The position numbers and the translations under genes are program-made. A stretch of DNA of 64,000 nucleotides from Bacteroidales bacterium (GTDB lineage Bacteria; Bacteroidota; Bacteroidia; Bacteroidales; M50B96): assembly GCA_021740905.1 (NCBI GenBank), contig JAIOYV010000004.1:62001-126000 (forward strand), read 5' to 3'. Shown here one piece after another: positions 47,485 through 58,444 of the stretch. The first letter of the stretch is position 1. Each line of letters opens with the position of its first letter. The notes under the pieces were generated by a model, which saw nothing but the letters and a program-made list of their open reading frames with translations, had not been told where the DNA came from and searched no databases.

Positions 47485-49365
47485 TTATTTATCAATGAAT
47501 GTATTGAACCATAACTCTAGGCTCAACATGCCCCATATCTGCCGGCCAAAGGGTTGTTCCGATTTAATGATCTGGGCTACCTTGTCGCAATTGAAGATAC
47601 CCCGGTCGCAACATTTCTTCGAGAGCAGGATGTCAGAAATAAATTCTTGAGCTCCATTTTTTGCCCATAAATGCAGGGGCACAGGAAAACCCATTTTGTC
47701 TTTTCGGTTGAGGATTTTTTCTGGCAATAAGTGTCCTACCGACTTTTTTAGGAAATATTTTAACTCGCCCCCTTTGAATTTCATGGCGGGGGGCATGCTG
47801 GCCACCAAATCCACAATCCGTTTGTCGAGCAAAGGTACCCGCGACTCGATGGAGGCTGCCATGCTCACCCGGTCTTCAACCTGTAACAAGGCGGGCAAAC
47901 TGCCAAACATATCAAAATGGGTCATTTTGTTGTAGAACGACTGGGTGTTGGGGTTGTTGAAGGAAGAGCTAAATTTTTTGAATACCTTATCGGAATCGTA
48001 GCTGGCAGCAAAACCTGGGGTGAAATAATTGCTGTTTCCATGCATCCGGTCAATAATGTCGAAATAGCGCCGGTCCATTGGCCCGAAGCTGTTGTTGCCC
48101 ATAAAACTTTTCAGCATGGGTATGTATTCTTTTAACGAAGGCAGGTTTGGTAAAATCGATTTCAACGACACAATGTGCTCGCCCTCGTCGGTGGTTTCCA
48201 TGATGCTGCCTTTTATGGCCTGTTCCAAATAGGTTACCATATAGCGGGCATAACCACCAAAAATTTCATCGCCGCCCTGGCCTCCCAGCACTACGGTCAC
48301 ATTTTCGGCTGCCAGTTTCGAAACCATATATTGTGGGAAAACCCCTGGCCCGGCCACTGGCTCGTCCAAATGGTAGATCAATTTTGGCATGTTTTCGACA
48401 AAATCTTTTGAAGTAGGGAATATCTCGAAGGCTTTTGCTTTGGCCATTTTTACCACTTCCCGCGAATATTCGGTTTCATCGAACTCGGGGCCTTCTTTAA
48501 ATGCGCCACTGAAAGTGGAGATAGGATGATCCACCAAACCTGCACTAAGCATAGTGACAAGGCTGGAATCGAATCCGCCGCTAAGATAAGTGCCCACGGG
48601 GACATCGCTGCGCATTTGCATTTTTATGGTGTCGCGTAACAATTTTTGTAGTTCGAACTCGAAATACTCCGAAGTATGGAATTTGTCGATCGAAAAATTG
48701 GGTTCCCAGTACTTGACTTCCCTGCTGTTGAAACTGTTCAGATCGATGCAAAGGTAGTGTCCCGGGTTCAGTTTATAAATATTTTGGAACAGGGTGTTTT
48801 GTCCTATAATAAATTGAAACGTGAGGTATTCGTATAGGTTGTCGAAATTGGCCTCGGCCTTTACCTTTGGGTGGACAAGCAAAGCTTTTATTTCTGAGGC
48901 AAAAAGAAAACAGTCGTTGTCTTTATAAAAATAGAGTGGCTTAATGCCAAAATGGTCGCGGGCTGCCAATATTTTATTCCTGATCTTATCGTAGATCAAA
49001 AAGGCAAACATGCCGTTCAATTTATGCACAAATTCGGTCCCATACTCCTCGTACATCCGAAGGATAACTTCCGTGTCGGAACGGGTACGGAAATGGTATC
49101 CTTTGGCGATCAACTCTTCGCGCAATTCGACATAATTGTATATCTCCCCATTAAATGTGATGGTGAGATTTTCGGTTGACATAGGCTGCTGGCCGGTTTT
49201 CAGGTCAATAATCGATAGGCGTTTATGATAGAAACCAATCCCTTTTTCAATAAAATGACCTTCTGCGTCAGGCCCTCGGTGGGCAATGGTTTCTGCCATT
49301 TTTTTCAGAAGCTCATATTCCGGGTTTACATTTCCCTTGTTTACTATCCCAACAAATCCACACAT
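47485..49365 (-). CDS. asnB: Asparagine synthase (glutamine-hydrolysing)
   Basis: MCGFVGIVN, HRGPDAEG, FNGEIYNYVELREEL, YLSGGFDSSLVTML, GGQGGDEIFGGYARY. Confidence 0.95.
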   Translation of the reverse strand: MCGFVGIVNKGNVNPEYELLKKMAETIAHRGPDAEGHFIEKGIGFYHKRLSIIDLKTGQQPMSTENLTITFNGEIYNYVELREELIAKGYHFRTRSDTEVILRMYEEYGTEFVHKLNGMFAFLIYDKIRNKILAARDHFGIKPLYFYKDNDCFLFASEIKALLVHPKVKAEANFDNLYEYLTFQFIIGQNTLFQNIYKLNPGHYLCIDLNSFNSREVKYWEPNFSIDKFHTSEYFEFELQKLLRDTIKMQMRSDVPVGTYLSGGFDSSLVTMLSAGLVDHPISTFSGAFKEGPEFDETEYSREVVKMAKAKAFEIFPTSKDFVENMPKLIYHLDEPVAGPGVFPQYMVSKLAAENVTVVLGGQGGDEIFGGYARYMVTYLEQAIKGSIMETTDEGEHIVSLKSILPNLPSLKEYIPMLKSFMGNNSFGPMDRRYFDIIDRMHGNSNYFTPGFAASYDSDKVFKKFSSSFNNPNTQSFYNKMTHFDMFGSLPALLQVEDRVSMAASIESRVPLLDKRIVDLVASMPPAMKFKGGELKYFLKKSVGHLLPEKILNRKDKMGFPVPLHLWAKNGAQEFISDILLSKKCCDRGIFNCDKVAQIIKSEQPFGRQIWGMLSLELWFNTFIDK

Positions 49366-49614
49366 AGTTGTTTTCTTTATTTTGCAAATATCACACAAGT
49401 TCCAAACCAGCTAAAAATTCCTTATTACAAATAGCCGGAAGTCACCAGTTTTCAAACAACACCGACCACCTCATTAAACTGGAAGTATAAAAATTGCCGA
49501 TATTGAAGCCATGCCTGTTTTACAGGGGATAGATAAAAAGGTTGCAACAAATAGAATCTTTTCTGGATAACAAAATAAAGAATATGATCGCTCGAACATT
49601 TCTAATCATTCTTG

Positions 49615-50241
49615 CTATCTGTATACTTGAATGAAATCGATGGCCACTTTTCCTTCATTTTGAATTTTGAATCCACATTTCGCCCCGGTAATTATTTCTG
49701 CTTCATAATTGTAAACTTCTTCACCATTGATGTAAAAGGTTAAATGATTGTCAACTTTGCTAATTTTCAGGGTGTCCTGTACCCCGTTCCCATGAAGGCT
49801 CCCCGAGTTCACATTACTTGCAATTTTGTGATAGAAATAATTATAGAAATACCCAATTTCAAATCCATTGTCTTGAAGGTACATTAAATATTGGTTGTAC
49901 GAATCTTTTCGTAAAATCTGGAGGCCATATTTAAAATGTTCATTTCCTTCGAGTTTTGTAAAGGATGACTCAATGGTATAATCCCTTATCATATCATTGT
50001 GGTAGGTATAATCGGACCATGATAAAGGAAAAGACCCATTGTTTTCAAAAATGAAACATCCATTTTCGACTTTGCCAGAACCATATTCATCTTCAAACAC
50101 ATACCAATCCTTCTCTTCTTCGAAATCCTCATCAATCACCATGGTGATATTGGGTTGTGGGTCTGAATTGTCATCTTTATTGCAGGATTGAAAAGAAAGG
50201 AAAAGAACAATAAGTAAAAAGGCAGAAGTGCAAAATCTCAT
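49615..50241 (-). CDS. Hypothetical lipoprotein, laminin G/DUF1080-like fold
   Basis: Lipobox FLSFQSCNK; concanavalin-like pattern (LTFYINGEEVYNYEAEII...GFKIQNEGKVAIDFIQVY). Confidence 0.6.
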   Translation of the reverse strand: MRFCTSAFLLIVLFLSFQSCNKDDNSDPQPNITMVIDEDFEEEKDWYVFEDEYGSGKVENGCFIFENNGSFPLSWSDYTYHNDMIRDYTIESSFTKLEGNEHFKYGLQILRKDSYNQYLMYLQDNGFEIGYFYNYFYHKIASNVNSGSLHGNGVQDTLKISKVDNHLTFYINGEEVYNYEAEIITGAKCGFKIQNEGKVAIDFIQVYR

Positions 50242-50418
50242 AATTGTGGATTTTAAGAATCGCAAACAAAAGTAGGAAATTATTCATTTCGACGGTTGCA
50301 CATTTTTTTTGGATGTATCCTAAATTCAAGATCACAAATTTCAAAATTTTGGAAATCCCCTTGTAATTTTACCAGCTCTAAACAGTCATCCACCCAAATC
50401 AATTAAAAAAACAAGAAA

Positions 50419-51339
50419 ATGGAAAACAGTATGGCTATTTTTTATGTAATCGCAGGCATCGTCCTGTTTGTTTTGCTCCTCCTATCAATTGTAATAGTAA
50501 AGCAAAAGGAGGCTAAAATTATCGAACGCCTGGGTAAATTTCACAAAATATGTCAGGCAGGTATTAACTTTAAAATCCCTTTTATCGACAATGTGGCCGG
50601 TAAACAAAGCCTGAAGTATCAGGAATTGAAGGTGGATGTGGACACCATTACCAAAGATAAGGTGTCGATCCGCGTTGAAGTGGCTGCGCAGTACGTGGTT
50701 CAAAACGATCTGAAGAGCATCGAAAATTCATTCTATGAACTCACCGATCCAATTGGCCAGATTTCTTCCTACATATATGATGAAGTACGTGCACAGGTTC
50801 CCACACTCGAACTGGATGATGTGTACGAAAAGAAAGATGACATTGCCAGTGCCGTGAAAGAGGGCCTCGATTCGGCCATCAGCCAGTTTGGTTTTAATAC
50901 CTTGAAAGCCCTGGTTACCGACATCGACCCGGACCAAAAAGTAAAGAACGCCATGAACGAGATAAACGAGCAAAAGCGTTTGCGCATCGCTGCCGAGGAG
51001 AAAGGGGAAGCCGACAAGATACTACGCATAAAATCGGCAGAGGCCGAAGCCAAAAGCAAGGAATTGCAGGGCGAAGGGATTGCCAATCAACGCAAGAAAA
51101 TTGTGGAAGGTTTCCAGGAATCCATTTCAGCCTTTGCTACCGACACCGGCATCAATTCAAAAGAAGTAATGGAATTTGTGTTGATCACTCAATATTTCGA
51201 TACCCTGAAAGAAATGGCTGAGGCTAACAACAATGTGATTTTTATGCCCCACTCGCCGGACGGTTTTACCGGGAAGCATGAAATTTTGGGGGATCTTTTG
51301 GCAAGCCAGAAAATCCAAAAAGAAAGTTTGCAGGGGTAG
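50419..51339 (+). CDS. SPFH/band 7 (stomatin-like) protein
   Basis: IVKQKEAKIIERLGKFHKICQAGINFKIPFID, VRAQVPTLELDDVYEKKDDI, AEEKGEADKILRIKSAEAEAKSKELQGEGIA. Confidence 0.92.
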   Translation: MENSMAIFYVIAGIVLFVLLLLSIVIVKQKEAKIIERLGKFHKICQAGINFKIPFIDNVAGKQSLKYQELKVDVDTITKDKVSIRVEVAAQYVVQNDLKSIENSFYELTDPIGQISSYIYDEVRAQVPTLELDDVYEKKDDIASAVKEGLDSAISQFGFNTLKALVTDIDPDQKVKNAMNEINEQKRLRIAAEEKGEADKILRIKSAEAEAKSKELQGEGIANQRKKIVEGFQESISAFATDTGINSKEVMEFVLITQYFDTLKEMAEANNNVIFMPHSPDGFTGKHEILGDLLASQKIQKESLQG

Positions 51340-51459
51340 GAAGGATGAAGTAAAACATTTGCGGTGTGGAACGCAGAGATTTCACACTGCGTTCGGAAGG
51401 TCCTCCATCTTTGCTGATAGAACGACGGAACCGTCAATTATAAAGCACTCTCAATAAAG

Positions 51460-51492
51460 AAGAAGAGCACCTCATTTTGAGGTGCTCTTCTT
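51460..51492. terminator. Bidirectional intrinsic-type hairpin between convergent genes
   Basis: AAGAAGAGCACCTCA TTT TGAGGTGCTCTTCTT, 15-bp stem, 3-nt loop. Confidence 0.85.
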
Positions 51493-51543
51493 TATAAAAT
51501 CTATCCATCGAAAACCGATGAACATTGGGAATATCTTTATTTG

Positions 51544-52917
51544 TTATTTTTGAATATTTGGCATTTCAAGTCCATAGCCTTTGCGTTTGTCTTCGTATTT
51601 AAGCCAGAATGCAATACCCAGGGCCAATACCGTACAAGCAATAAAAATCAACCATGTTGTTTCATAGTCATAAACTACATCACTGCCCTCCTTTATTTGC
51701 TGGGCAATTCCAGGGTTGGTATTCTTAAGGACAATTCCTACTAAGAGTGGGATGCCCCATAATCCAAAGTTTTGAATCCAGAAAATAATGGCAAAAGCAG
51801 AACCAATTTGTTTTTCAGGAATAATTTTAGGAACCGATGGCCACATAGCGGATGGAACCAATGAGAATCCAATTCCCAATAAAATAGCATTAGCAAATGC
51901 CAGATACATGTTTGTGATGGAAGGTAGCCAATAGATAACATGAACAACAACCAATAAAGCAGCACCAATAATCATAATGGTTGCGCCTTTTCCTTTTTTG
52001 TCATAGATGCCACCAAAAAATGGGGTTAAAAAGATCGTTCCAAAAGGAACAATACTGGGGATTAACCCCGCCCACTTATCGGAAACCCCAAACTTATTGA
52101 CCATTAAATCGGGGCCATATTTGTAAAATGGGAACACTGCCGAGTAGAACAATACACATAAAACAGCTATCAACCAGAAACCTCTGTTCGAGATTATCAC
52201 TTTTAAATCGGAAAGTTTGAAAAGTTCTTCAGGTTCGTCGTTGGCAGCCGCGGCCTTATCTTCCTTGTCGAGTTTTACATCCATGATGTTGTAAACCAGG
52301 AATCCGATAAATCCAATAATCAGAATAAGAACCCCCATGAAAACGGTTGTAGGAATACTGGTAATGGTGGCAAAATAGGCACCAAACATCAGGGGGACAA
52401 AAGATCCCAAACGGGCAATTGCAACCTGCATACCCATAGCCATAGCCATTTCTTTCCCTTTAAACCATTTTACAACAGCTTTCGACACGGTAATACCTGC
52501 ATATTCCACACCTACACCAAACAAGGCATATCCAAAACAAGCAGTCATTAACCGGGCACCAAATCCAAAAATTTGGGCGTCTCCCATATCGGTTTTAAAT
52601 GCATAGTACTTAATTGCAGCTCCAATTACCATGATGGCCGCAGAAGAAATAGTGCTAAACCGGATGCCAAACTTGTCCAATAGGAAACCCACCACAAGAA
52701 GCATGAGGAAAAACACATTGAACCAACCGTAGGCACTGAAAAACATACCAAAATCGGAACCATCCCAACCAAAGCTGGGGTCTGCATCTATCAAAGGTTT
52801 AAGAGGAGAAATTATCTCATTAAACATGTAGCCGGCAAACATGGTAAAAGATAAGATTATCAATGCAGTCCACCTCGCCTTTTTAGAATCTCTCAATGAT
52901 TGTTTAATTGCGTTCAT
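51544..52917 (-). CDS. MFS transporter
   Basis: 12-TM pattern; FDKFGIRFSTISS (motif A-like), GMFFSAYGWFNVFFLMLLVVGFLLDKFG, MAMGMQVAIARLGSFVP. Confidence 0.9.
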   Translation of the reverse strand: MNAIKQSLRDSKKARWTALIILSFTMFAGYMFNEIISPLKPLIDADPSFGWDGSDFGMFFSAYGWFNVFFLMLLVVGFLLDKFGIRFSTISSAAIMVIGAAIKYYAFKTDMGDAQIFGFGARLMTACFGYALFGVGVEYAGITVSKAVVKWFKGKEMAMAMGMQVAIARLGSFVPLMFGAYFATITSIPTTVFMGVLILIIGFIGFLVYNIMDVKLDKEDKAAAANDEPEELFKLSDLKVIISNRGFWLIAVLCVLFYSAVFPFYKYGPDLMVNKFGVSDKWAGLIPSIVPFGTIFLTPFFGGIYDKKGKGATIMIIGAALLVVVHVIYWLPSITNMYLAFANAILLGIGFSLVPSAMWPSVPKIIPEKQIGSAFAIIFWIQNFGLWGIPLLVGIVLKNTNPGIAQQIKEGSDVVYDYETTWLIFIACTVLALGIAFWLKYEDKRKGYGLEMPNIQK

Positions 52918-53149
52918 TTAGATATTTTTAGATTATTTGCGTCAAAAATAAGATTTAATCCTTCACCAACAATAGGATTTATTAGACCGAACTATAAATT
53001 ACTGAAAGTCATATTAAAAGATTTTGATAATCAGATGGCTGATCAAAATATCTTTTTCAGTATGTACGTGCTCTATATACGCTAAGGTCAATATTTGACA
53101 AAGATTCCTCACTGCATTCTAACACCAACTTATTGAGCACAAAAACCAT

Positions 53150-53530
53150 TTACATCTCTGCAATAACAAAAGGTGCAACCACCAAAAGCAGCACGATCAG
53201 CAACAATGAAAAAAGTGCAACTGCCGGATGGAGTTTGTTGAAAACCGGGATGGGTGCCATCCATCGTTCCACTTTCAGCCAAAAGTCTTCTGCATTTTCG
53301 TATTCTTTTGAAATATATCCTTGCTCTTCGAGAATAGCCATTGCCTCCACAATCTTTTCTTCCCTTACCTGAATTTTCACCCCGTTCAATGCGGGTGAAA
53401 GTAAATTGTCCGACTGGATGGTCAACTCATCTTTCAGGTATACTTCAATATCGCATGACTCCAGGAGCGACTTGATTAAATAAGCATCCTGGGGTAGGTT
53501 TACAGTATAAATTGTTTGAAAGCTTTCCAT
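53150..53530 (-). CDS. DUF2007-like signal-transducing protein with C-terminal TM
   Basis: MESFQTIYTVNLPQDAYLIKSLLESCDIEVYLKDELTIQSDNLLSPALNGVKIQVREEKIVEAMAILEEQ. Confidence 0.8.
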   Translation of the reverse strand: MESFQTIYTVNLPQDAYLIKSLLESCDIEVYLKDELTIQSDNLLSPALNGVKIQVREEKIVEAMAILEEQGYISKEYENAEDFWLKVERWMAPIPVFNKLHPAVALFSLLLIVLLLVVAPFVIAEM

Positions 53531-53678
53531 TTCAACCTCCTTATTTGGAATAAATATAAATAAATTTTGCGTACTCAAACAAAGATAGTATTTTTACAGC
53601 CGATTCACCCTGGATCATATTAGTGGGTGTTTGACAAGTTTTTATAAGTTTGAAATAGTTGGATTACTCGGAATATTT

Positions 53679-53754
53679 TGGAGTATTGGAGTATTGGAGT
53701 GTTGGGTAAATGATAGCAAATTCCCTCCCAATACTCCACTACACCATCACTCCA
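53679..53754. repeat. 8-nt periodic TGGAGTAT inverted-arm element, copy 3
   Basis: TGGAGTAT TGGAGTAT TGGAGTGT TGGGT ... ACTCCACTACACCATCACTCC. Confidence 0.85.
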
Positions 53755-53802
53755 GATCACTGACAATGATTGAAAGCATCCAATTCCAATAATTGAGTAA
53801 GC

Positions 53803-53833
53803 TTGTTTGTAACACTTCCAAAGTCTAGGTTTG
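53803..53833 (+). promoter_or_regulatory. Promoter of the SAM riboswitch-metH transcript
   Basis: TTG (53803-53805) - N20 - TAGGTTTG (53826-53833), Bacteroidota -33/-7 arrangement directly before the riboswitch. Confidence 0.65.
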
Positions 53834-53942
53834 AATTATTAAGAAGAGTGGAGAGAGCAGGCTCTGCGAAACTCTAGCAACCATCTGATATCAGAAAGGT
53901 GCTAAGACCTGGCCCGAAAGGGAATGATAACTTAAACCGGAA
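53834..53942 (+). ncRNA. SAM-I (S-box) family riboswitch upstream of metH
   Basis: AAGAAGAGTGGAGAGAGCAGGCTCTGCGAAACTCTAGCAACCATCTGATATCAGAAAGGTGCTAAGACCTGGCCCGAAAGGGAATGATAAC; conserved GCAACC and AAGGTGCTAA..CC core. Confidence 0.88.
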
Positions 53943-54035
53943 ATACAATGACAAAAATAGATGGCAATATATGGATGGAGTGGACAAACTTATCCTTAAT
54001 TTTACCCATAATTATTTACCCAAATTTAGATTGAA

Positions 54036-57000
54036 ATGAATATGCATCATATAAAAACCAAACTACTAAAAAACTTACTCACAAAGCGGATACTTGTGCT
54101 TGATGGAGCCATGGGCACTATGATCCAACAGTACAAGCTCGAAGAAAAAGACTATCGGGCCGAACGGTTCAAAGACTTCCCGATGTTGCAAAAAGGCAAC
54201 AACGATTTGCTTTGCCTAACTCAAGAGAGTATTATCACTGAAATCCACGAGAAGTACCTGGCTGCCGGGGCCGATATCCTGGAAACTAATACGTTCAATG
54301 CCAACAAAATTTCGATGGCCGACTATGGCATGGAAGCCAAGGTATTTGCCATCAACAAAAGGGCGGCAGAAATTGCCAGGGTAGCAGCCGACAAGTTTAC
54401 GGTACAGCAACCTGATAAACCCCGATTTGTTGCCGGCTCCATCGGGCCAACCAACAAAACGGCATCCATGTCGCCCGATGTGAACAACCCGGCTTTTCGT
54501 GCGGTTTTTTTTGATGATTTAGTGGATGCCTATTACGAGCAGGCCCTCGGCTTACTCACCGGAGGTGTCGATATTCTTTTGGTTGAAACGGTTTTTGATA
54601 CCCTGAATGCAAAGGCGGCCCTTTTTGCCATCGAGCAATTGTTCGAAGATACCGGCATTCGTTTACCTATCATGGTTTCAGGGACTATTACCGATGCCAG
54701 TGGACGGACTCTTTCGGGTCAAACCCTGAAAGCATTTTACTATTCCATTGCCCATATCGATTTGTTGAGCGTAGGACTGAATTGTGCCCTGGGAGCCGAA
54801 CAGCTTCGGCCCTACATGAAAGAGCTTTCAGAAATTTCCACCCACCATGTAAGCGCCCACCCCAACGCCGGGTTGCCCGACCAGTTTGGGAATTATACCC
54901 AATCGGCAGACGATATGGCCCGGATTACCGAAGATTTTCTCCAAAATAGTTTTGTAAATATTATCGGTGGATGCTGCGGCACTACCCCTTTGCATATCCA
55001 AAAACTGGCGGAGGTAGCCAAAAAATATCCGCCACGACAAATCCCAAACCTTCCACCCACAACTCGTTTCGCCGGACTCGAACCTGTTGAAATGTGGCCC
55101 AATAGCAATTTTGTGAATGTGGGCGAACGCACCAATGTATCCGGATCGCGCAAGTTTGCCCGACTTATTCGGGAAGAAAATTACGAGGAAGCCCTTACGG
55201 TTGCCCTTCATCAGGTAGAAGGTGGTGCGCAGGTGATAGATGTTTGTATGGATGATGCCATGTTGGATGCAAAATCGGCGATGGTCATTTTCCTCCATAC
55301 ACTTGCTTCAGAACCTGAGATCGCCAAACTTCCCTTCATGATTGATTCATCGAAATGGGAAATAATTGAGGCTGGACTGAAATGTACCCAGGGAAAATCC
55401 ATTGTCAATTCCATTTCCTTAAAAGATGGCGAAGAAGATTTTCTGAAGAAAGCTCGATTGGTCAGACGATATGGGGCTGCCTGTGTGGTGATGTTATTCG
55501 ATGAAACCGGCCAGGCCGATAGTTATGAGCGGAAAATTTCCATAGCCCAGCGATGCTATACTTTGCTTACCGAAAAAGCCTCGTTCCCACCACAGGATAT
55601 TATTTTCGATCCCAACGTCCTGGCTATTGCCACCGGAATTAAGGAGCATAACAATTATGCAGTCGATTACATCAATGCTACACGATGGATTAAGGAGAAC
55701 CTGCCCCATTGCCGGATTAGCGGTGGGGTCAGTAATTTGTCTTTTTCTTTTAGGGGGAACGACAGGGTGCGCGAAGCCATCCATTCGGTTTTCCTCTATC
55801 ATGCAATCCAGGCAGGGATGGACATGGGGATTGTGAACCCCGCTTTGCTGGAAGTATATGATGAAATCCCAAATGACTTGCTTCATTTGGTTGAAGATGT
55901 GGTGCTGAACCGGCGCATGGATGCCACCGAAAGATTGCTTGCTTTTGCCGAACAGGTAGTTTCGACCGCAGCATCGGAAAAGGCAGCCGAAGAGTGGCGC
56001 AGTTATCCGGTGAAAGAACGATTATCACACTCGCTCGTGAAAGGCCACACTGCCCATATCGAAGAAGATGTGGAGGAAGCCCGTCAACAATCGGCCTTTG
56101 CTTTGGATGTGATTGAAGGCCCACTGATGGACGGTATGAATATAGTGGGCGATTTGTTTGGGTCGGGAAAAATGTTCCTGCCACAGGTGGTAAAAAGTGC
56201 CCGGGTTATGAAAAAAGCTGTGGCTCATCTCATCCCTTACATCGAGGCTGAAAAGGAAGAAGGAAAAAAGGGAACATCGGCTGGAAAAGTGTTGATGGCT
56301 ACCGTAAAAGGCGATGTCCACGATATAGGTAAAAACATTGTTGGTGTAATCCTGTCCTGCAATAACTATGAAGTGATTGACCTGGGGGTGATGGTGCCCA
56401 CCGAAAAAATCCTCCAGACCGCCATTACTGAAAAAGTAGATGTGATCGGGCTTAGCGGTTTGATTACCCCATCGCTGGAAGAAATGGTGTATGTGGCCAA
56501 AGAAGCCGAGCGTTTGGGTTTAAAAATCCCCATACTTATTGGCGGTGCAACTACTTCGCAAATTCACACTGCCGTGAAAATTGCCCCTCATTATTCAGCT
56601 CCAGTGGTGCATGTAAAGGATGCTTCGAAAGCTGTGCAAGTTGTGGCAGCCCTTCTCTCTGATAAAACAAAGAGTTTGTATGCCGAAGAAATCCGAACTG
56701 AATACAAAAACCTGCGAGATCAACACGCCCAGCGGATGATGAAAAACACCTATGTTTCGTTGGCTGAAGCCCGAAAGAATAAACTTAAGATTGATTGGAA
56801 GAAAGATGAAATATATGAACCAAATAAAAAAGGGTTGCAGGTTTTTGATGATATGCCACTTGATGAACTGATCCCATTTATCGACTGGACTTTCTTTTTC
56901 TTTTCGTGGGATATAAACGGAAAATATCCTAATATCTTTGATGATCCCATCAAAGGCAAGGAAGCCAAAAAGCTATTCGATGATGCACAGGAGTTATTGG

Positions 57001-57716
57001 CTACAATCAAAAAAGAAAAATGGGTAAAGGCAAAAGGAGTGTGCCAGATTTTCCCGGCAAACTCCGAGGGCGATGATATTCTTATTTTTGATGAAAAAGG
57101 AAACGAACTGAAACGATTCATCCATCTCCGGAATCAGGAAAGTAAAAGCACCAGCCCCAACCTATGCCTGGCCGATTTCGTAGCACCCAAAGAATCCGGA
57201 TTCACTGATTATGTTGGGGCTTTTGCCGTGACTGCCGGTCTTGGTATCGAAGAATATGTGGTCCGTTTCGAAAAGGACAACGACCAGTACAATGCCATCA
57301 TGCTGAAAATCCTGGCCGACCGCCTGGCCGAAGCCTTTGCCGAATACCTCCACGAAAAGGTGAGGAAACAAATCTGGGGCTATGTCCCAAACGAAAAGCT
57401 GGACTGGCACGACATGTTGTTGGCCAAATACCAGGGTATCCGCCCGGCCATTGGCTACCCGGCTTGTCCAGACCATCAAGAGAAAATTCCTTTGTTTGAG
57501 GTAATAAATGCCACCGAAAAAGCAGAAATCATACTCACCGAAAACCAGGCCATGTACCCTGGTGCATCGGTTAGCGGCTTATACTTTGCCCACCCGCAAT
57601 CGCAATATTTCAATGTAGGCAAAATATCGAAAGACCAGGTAGCCGATTACGCCAAACGGCGCGGAAATTCGGTGGAAGAGATAGAACACTTTTTACCGGC
57701 CAATTTGAATTATTAG
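54036..57716 (+). CDS. metH: Cobalamin-dependent methionine synthase
   Basis: [69 protein letters not shown] (B12 domain), [15 protein letters not shown] (activation domain). Confidence 0.98.
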   Translation: MNMHHIKTKLLKNLLTKRILVLDGAMGTMIQQYKLEEKDYRAERFKDFPMLQKGNNDLLCLTQESIITEIHEKYLAAGADILETNTFNANKISMADYGMEAKVFAINKRAAEIARVAADKFTVQQPDKPRFVAGSIGPTNKTASMSPDVNNPAFRAVFFDDLVDAYYEQALGLLTGGVDILLVETVFDTLNAKAALFAIEQLFEDTGIRLPIMVSGTITDASGRTLSGQTLKAFYYSIAHIDLLSVGLNCALGAEQLRPYMKELSEISTHHVSAHPNAGLPDQFGNYTQSADDMARITEDFLQNSFVNIIGGCCGTTPLHIQKLAEVAKKYPPRQIPNLPPTTRFAGLEPVEMWPNSNFVNVGERTNVSGSRKFARLIREENYEEALTVALHQVEGGAQVIDVCMDDAMLDAKSAMVIFLHTLASEPEIAKLPFMIDSSKWEIIEAGLKCTQGKSIVNSISLKDGEEDFLKKARLVRRYGAACVVMLFDETGQADSYERKISIAQRCYTLLTEKASFPPQDIIFDPNVLAIATGIKEHNNYAVDYINATRWIKENLPHCRISGGVSNLSFSFRGNDRVREAIHSVFLYHAIQAGMDMGIVNPALLEVYDEIPNDLLHLVEDVVLNRRMDATERLLAFAEQVVSTAASEKAAEEWRSYPVKERLSHSLVKGHTAHIEEDVEEARQQSAFALDVIEGPLMDGMNIVGDLFGSGKMFLPQVVKSARVMKKAVAHLIPYIEAEKEEGKKGTSAGKVLMATVKGDVHDIGKNIVGVILSCNNYEVIDLGVMVPTEKILQTAITEKVDVIGLSGLITPSLEEMVYVAKEAERLGLKIPILIGGATTSQIHTAVKIAPHYSAPVVHVKDASKAVQVVAALLSDKTKSLYAEEIRTEYKNLRDQHAQRMMKNTYVSLAEARKNKLKIDWKKDEIYEPNKKGLQVFDDMPLDELIPFIDWTFFFFSWDINGKYPNIFDDPIKGKEAKKLFDDAQELLATIKKEKWVKAKGVCQIFPANSEGDDILIFDEKGNELKRFIHLRNQESKSTSPNLCLADFVAPKESGFTDYVGAFAVTAGLGIEEYVVRFEKDNDQYNAIMLKILADRLAEAFAEYLHEKVRKQIWGYVPNEKLDWHDMLLAKYQGIRPAIGYPACPDHQEKIPLFEVINATEKAEIILTENQAMYPGASVSGLYFAHPQSQYFNVGKISKDQVADYAKRRGNSVEEIEHFLPANLNY

Positions 57717-57733
57717 AAGGATGCGCTTGCCTT

Positions 57734-57768
57734 TACCGTCGGCGTCGCTTTGAGCGACACCGACGGTA
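57734..57768. terminator. Hairpin downstream of metH
   Basis: TACCGTCGGCGTCGCT TTG AGCGACACCGACGGTA, 16-bp arms, one non-Watson-Crick (G-U type) position. Confidence 0.7.
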
Positions 57769-57941
57769 GTACCCCCGCAGCCGCTCCAAGTGGTGGCACG
57801 GCTACTCATGTTTATTTTTGTTAATCCATCCCAACCCTTCTTTAAAACAAGGAAGGGCTTGTCTCTGTAGCAATTTGCATTGTTTTTCTGACGCGGATCA
57901 ACGCTGAAAAGCGCGGGTGATTAATAAGTAGTTCTCAATAT

Positions 57942-57972
57942 TTTGAAAAACGGCCATGTTGAACTACATTTG
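57942..57972 (+). promoter_or_regulatory. Consensus Bacteroidota promoter for the toxin-antitoxin cassette
   Basis: TTTG (57942-57945) - N19 - TACATTTG (57965-57972), exact TTTG/TAnnTTTG spacing, 22 nt before the ORF at 57995. Confidence 0.8.
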
Positions 57973-57994
57973 TGAGAGATTAAAAATTTAATGT

Positions 57995-58219
57995 ATGTTG
58001 AGTATACAAGGAACTTACGATGGCAAAGTGTTGCGGATTTTTGACAAGATTCAGATAAATTCCCCCAAGAAGGTAATCGTGACTTTTTTGGAGGACCCGG
58101 ATGAAGATTTTACTTCAGAAGAACTACACATGATTGCACAACAGGGCGGTGCATTCGATTTTCTTGACAATGAAGAAGAAGATATTTATTCCGATTCCGA
58201 CTTAAAGATAAAATACTAA
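57995..58219 (+). CDS. Putative antitoxin 1 (DUF104-like)
   Basis: MLSIQGTYDGKVLRIFDKIQINSPKKVIVTFLED; small, acidic C-terminus. Confidence 0.65.
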   Translation: MLSIQGTYDGKVLRIFDKIQINSPKKVIVTFLEDPDEDFTSEELHMIAQQGGAFDFLDNEEEDIYSDSDLKIKY

Positions 58220-58225
58220 AATGAA

Positions 58226-58444
58226 ATGACTACACTATCAGGAACATACCATAATGGTAATCTAACATTAGACAGACCTTTCAGGACAAAAAAGCCAGTC
58301 AGGGTTACAATTATGTTTGACGAGGAAGAAAAAACCAGCCTTACTCTTTCCGACTTTTCATTTACGGAGACACAGGAATTGTTAAAAGATTGTGAGACTT
58401 CGTTTTCCGACGAAGTAATAGAAGAAAGAAGAAATGCATTATGA
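58226..58444 (+). CDS. Putative antitoxin 2 (paralogous N-terminus to antitoxin 1)
   Basis: MTTLSGTYHNGNLTLDRPFRTKKPVRVTIMFDEE; stop overlaps toxin start (ATGA). Confidence 0.7.
   Translation: MTTLSGTYHNGNLTLDRPFRTKKPVRVTIMFDEEEKTSLTLSDFSFTETQELLKDCETSFSDEVIEERRNAL

Noticed and set aside
36514-49365. Exosortase/PEP-CTERM system associated with the glycan cluster
   Set aside because: Some gene types (deacetylase, asnB, GT) also occur in such clusters, but no exosortase or PEP-CTERM protein is present in this window.
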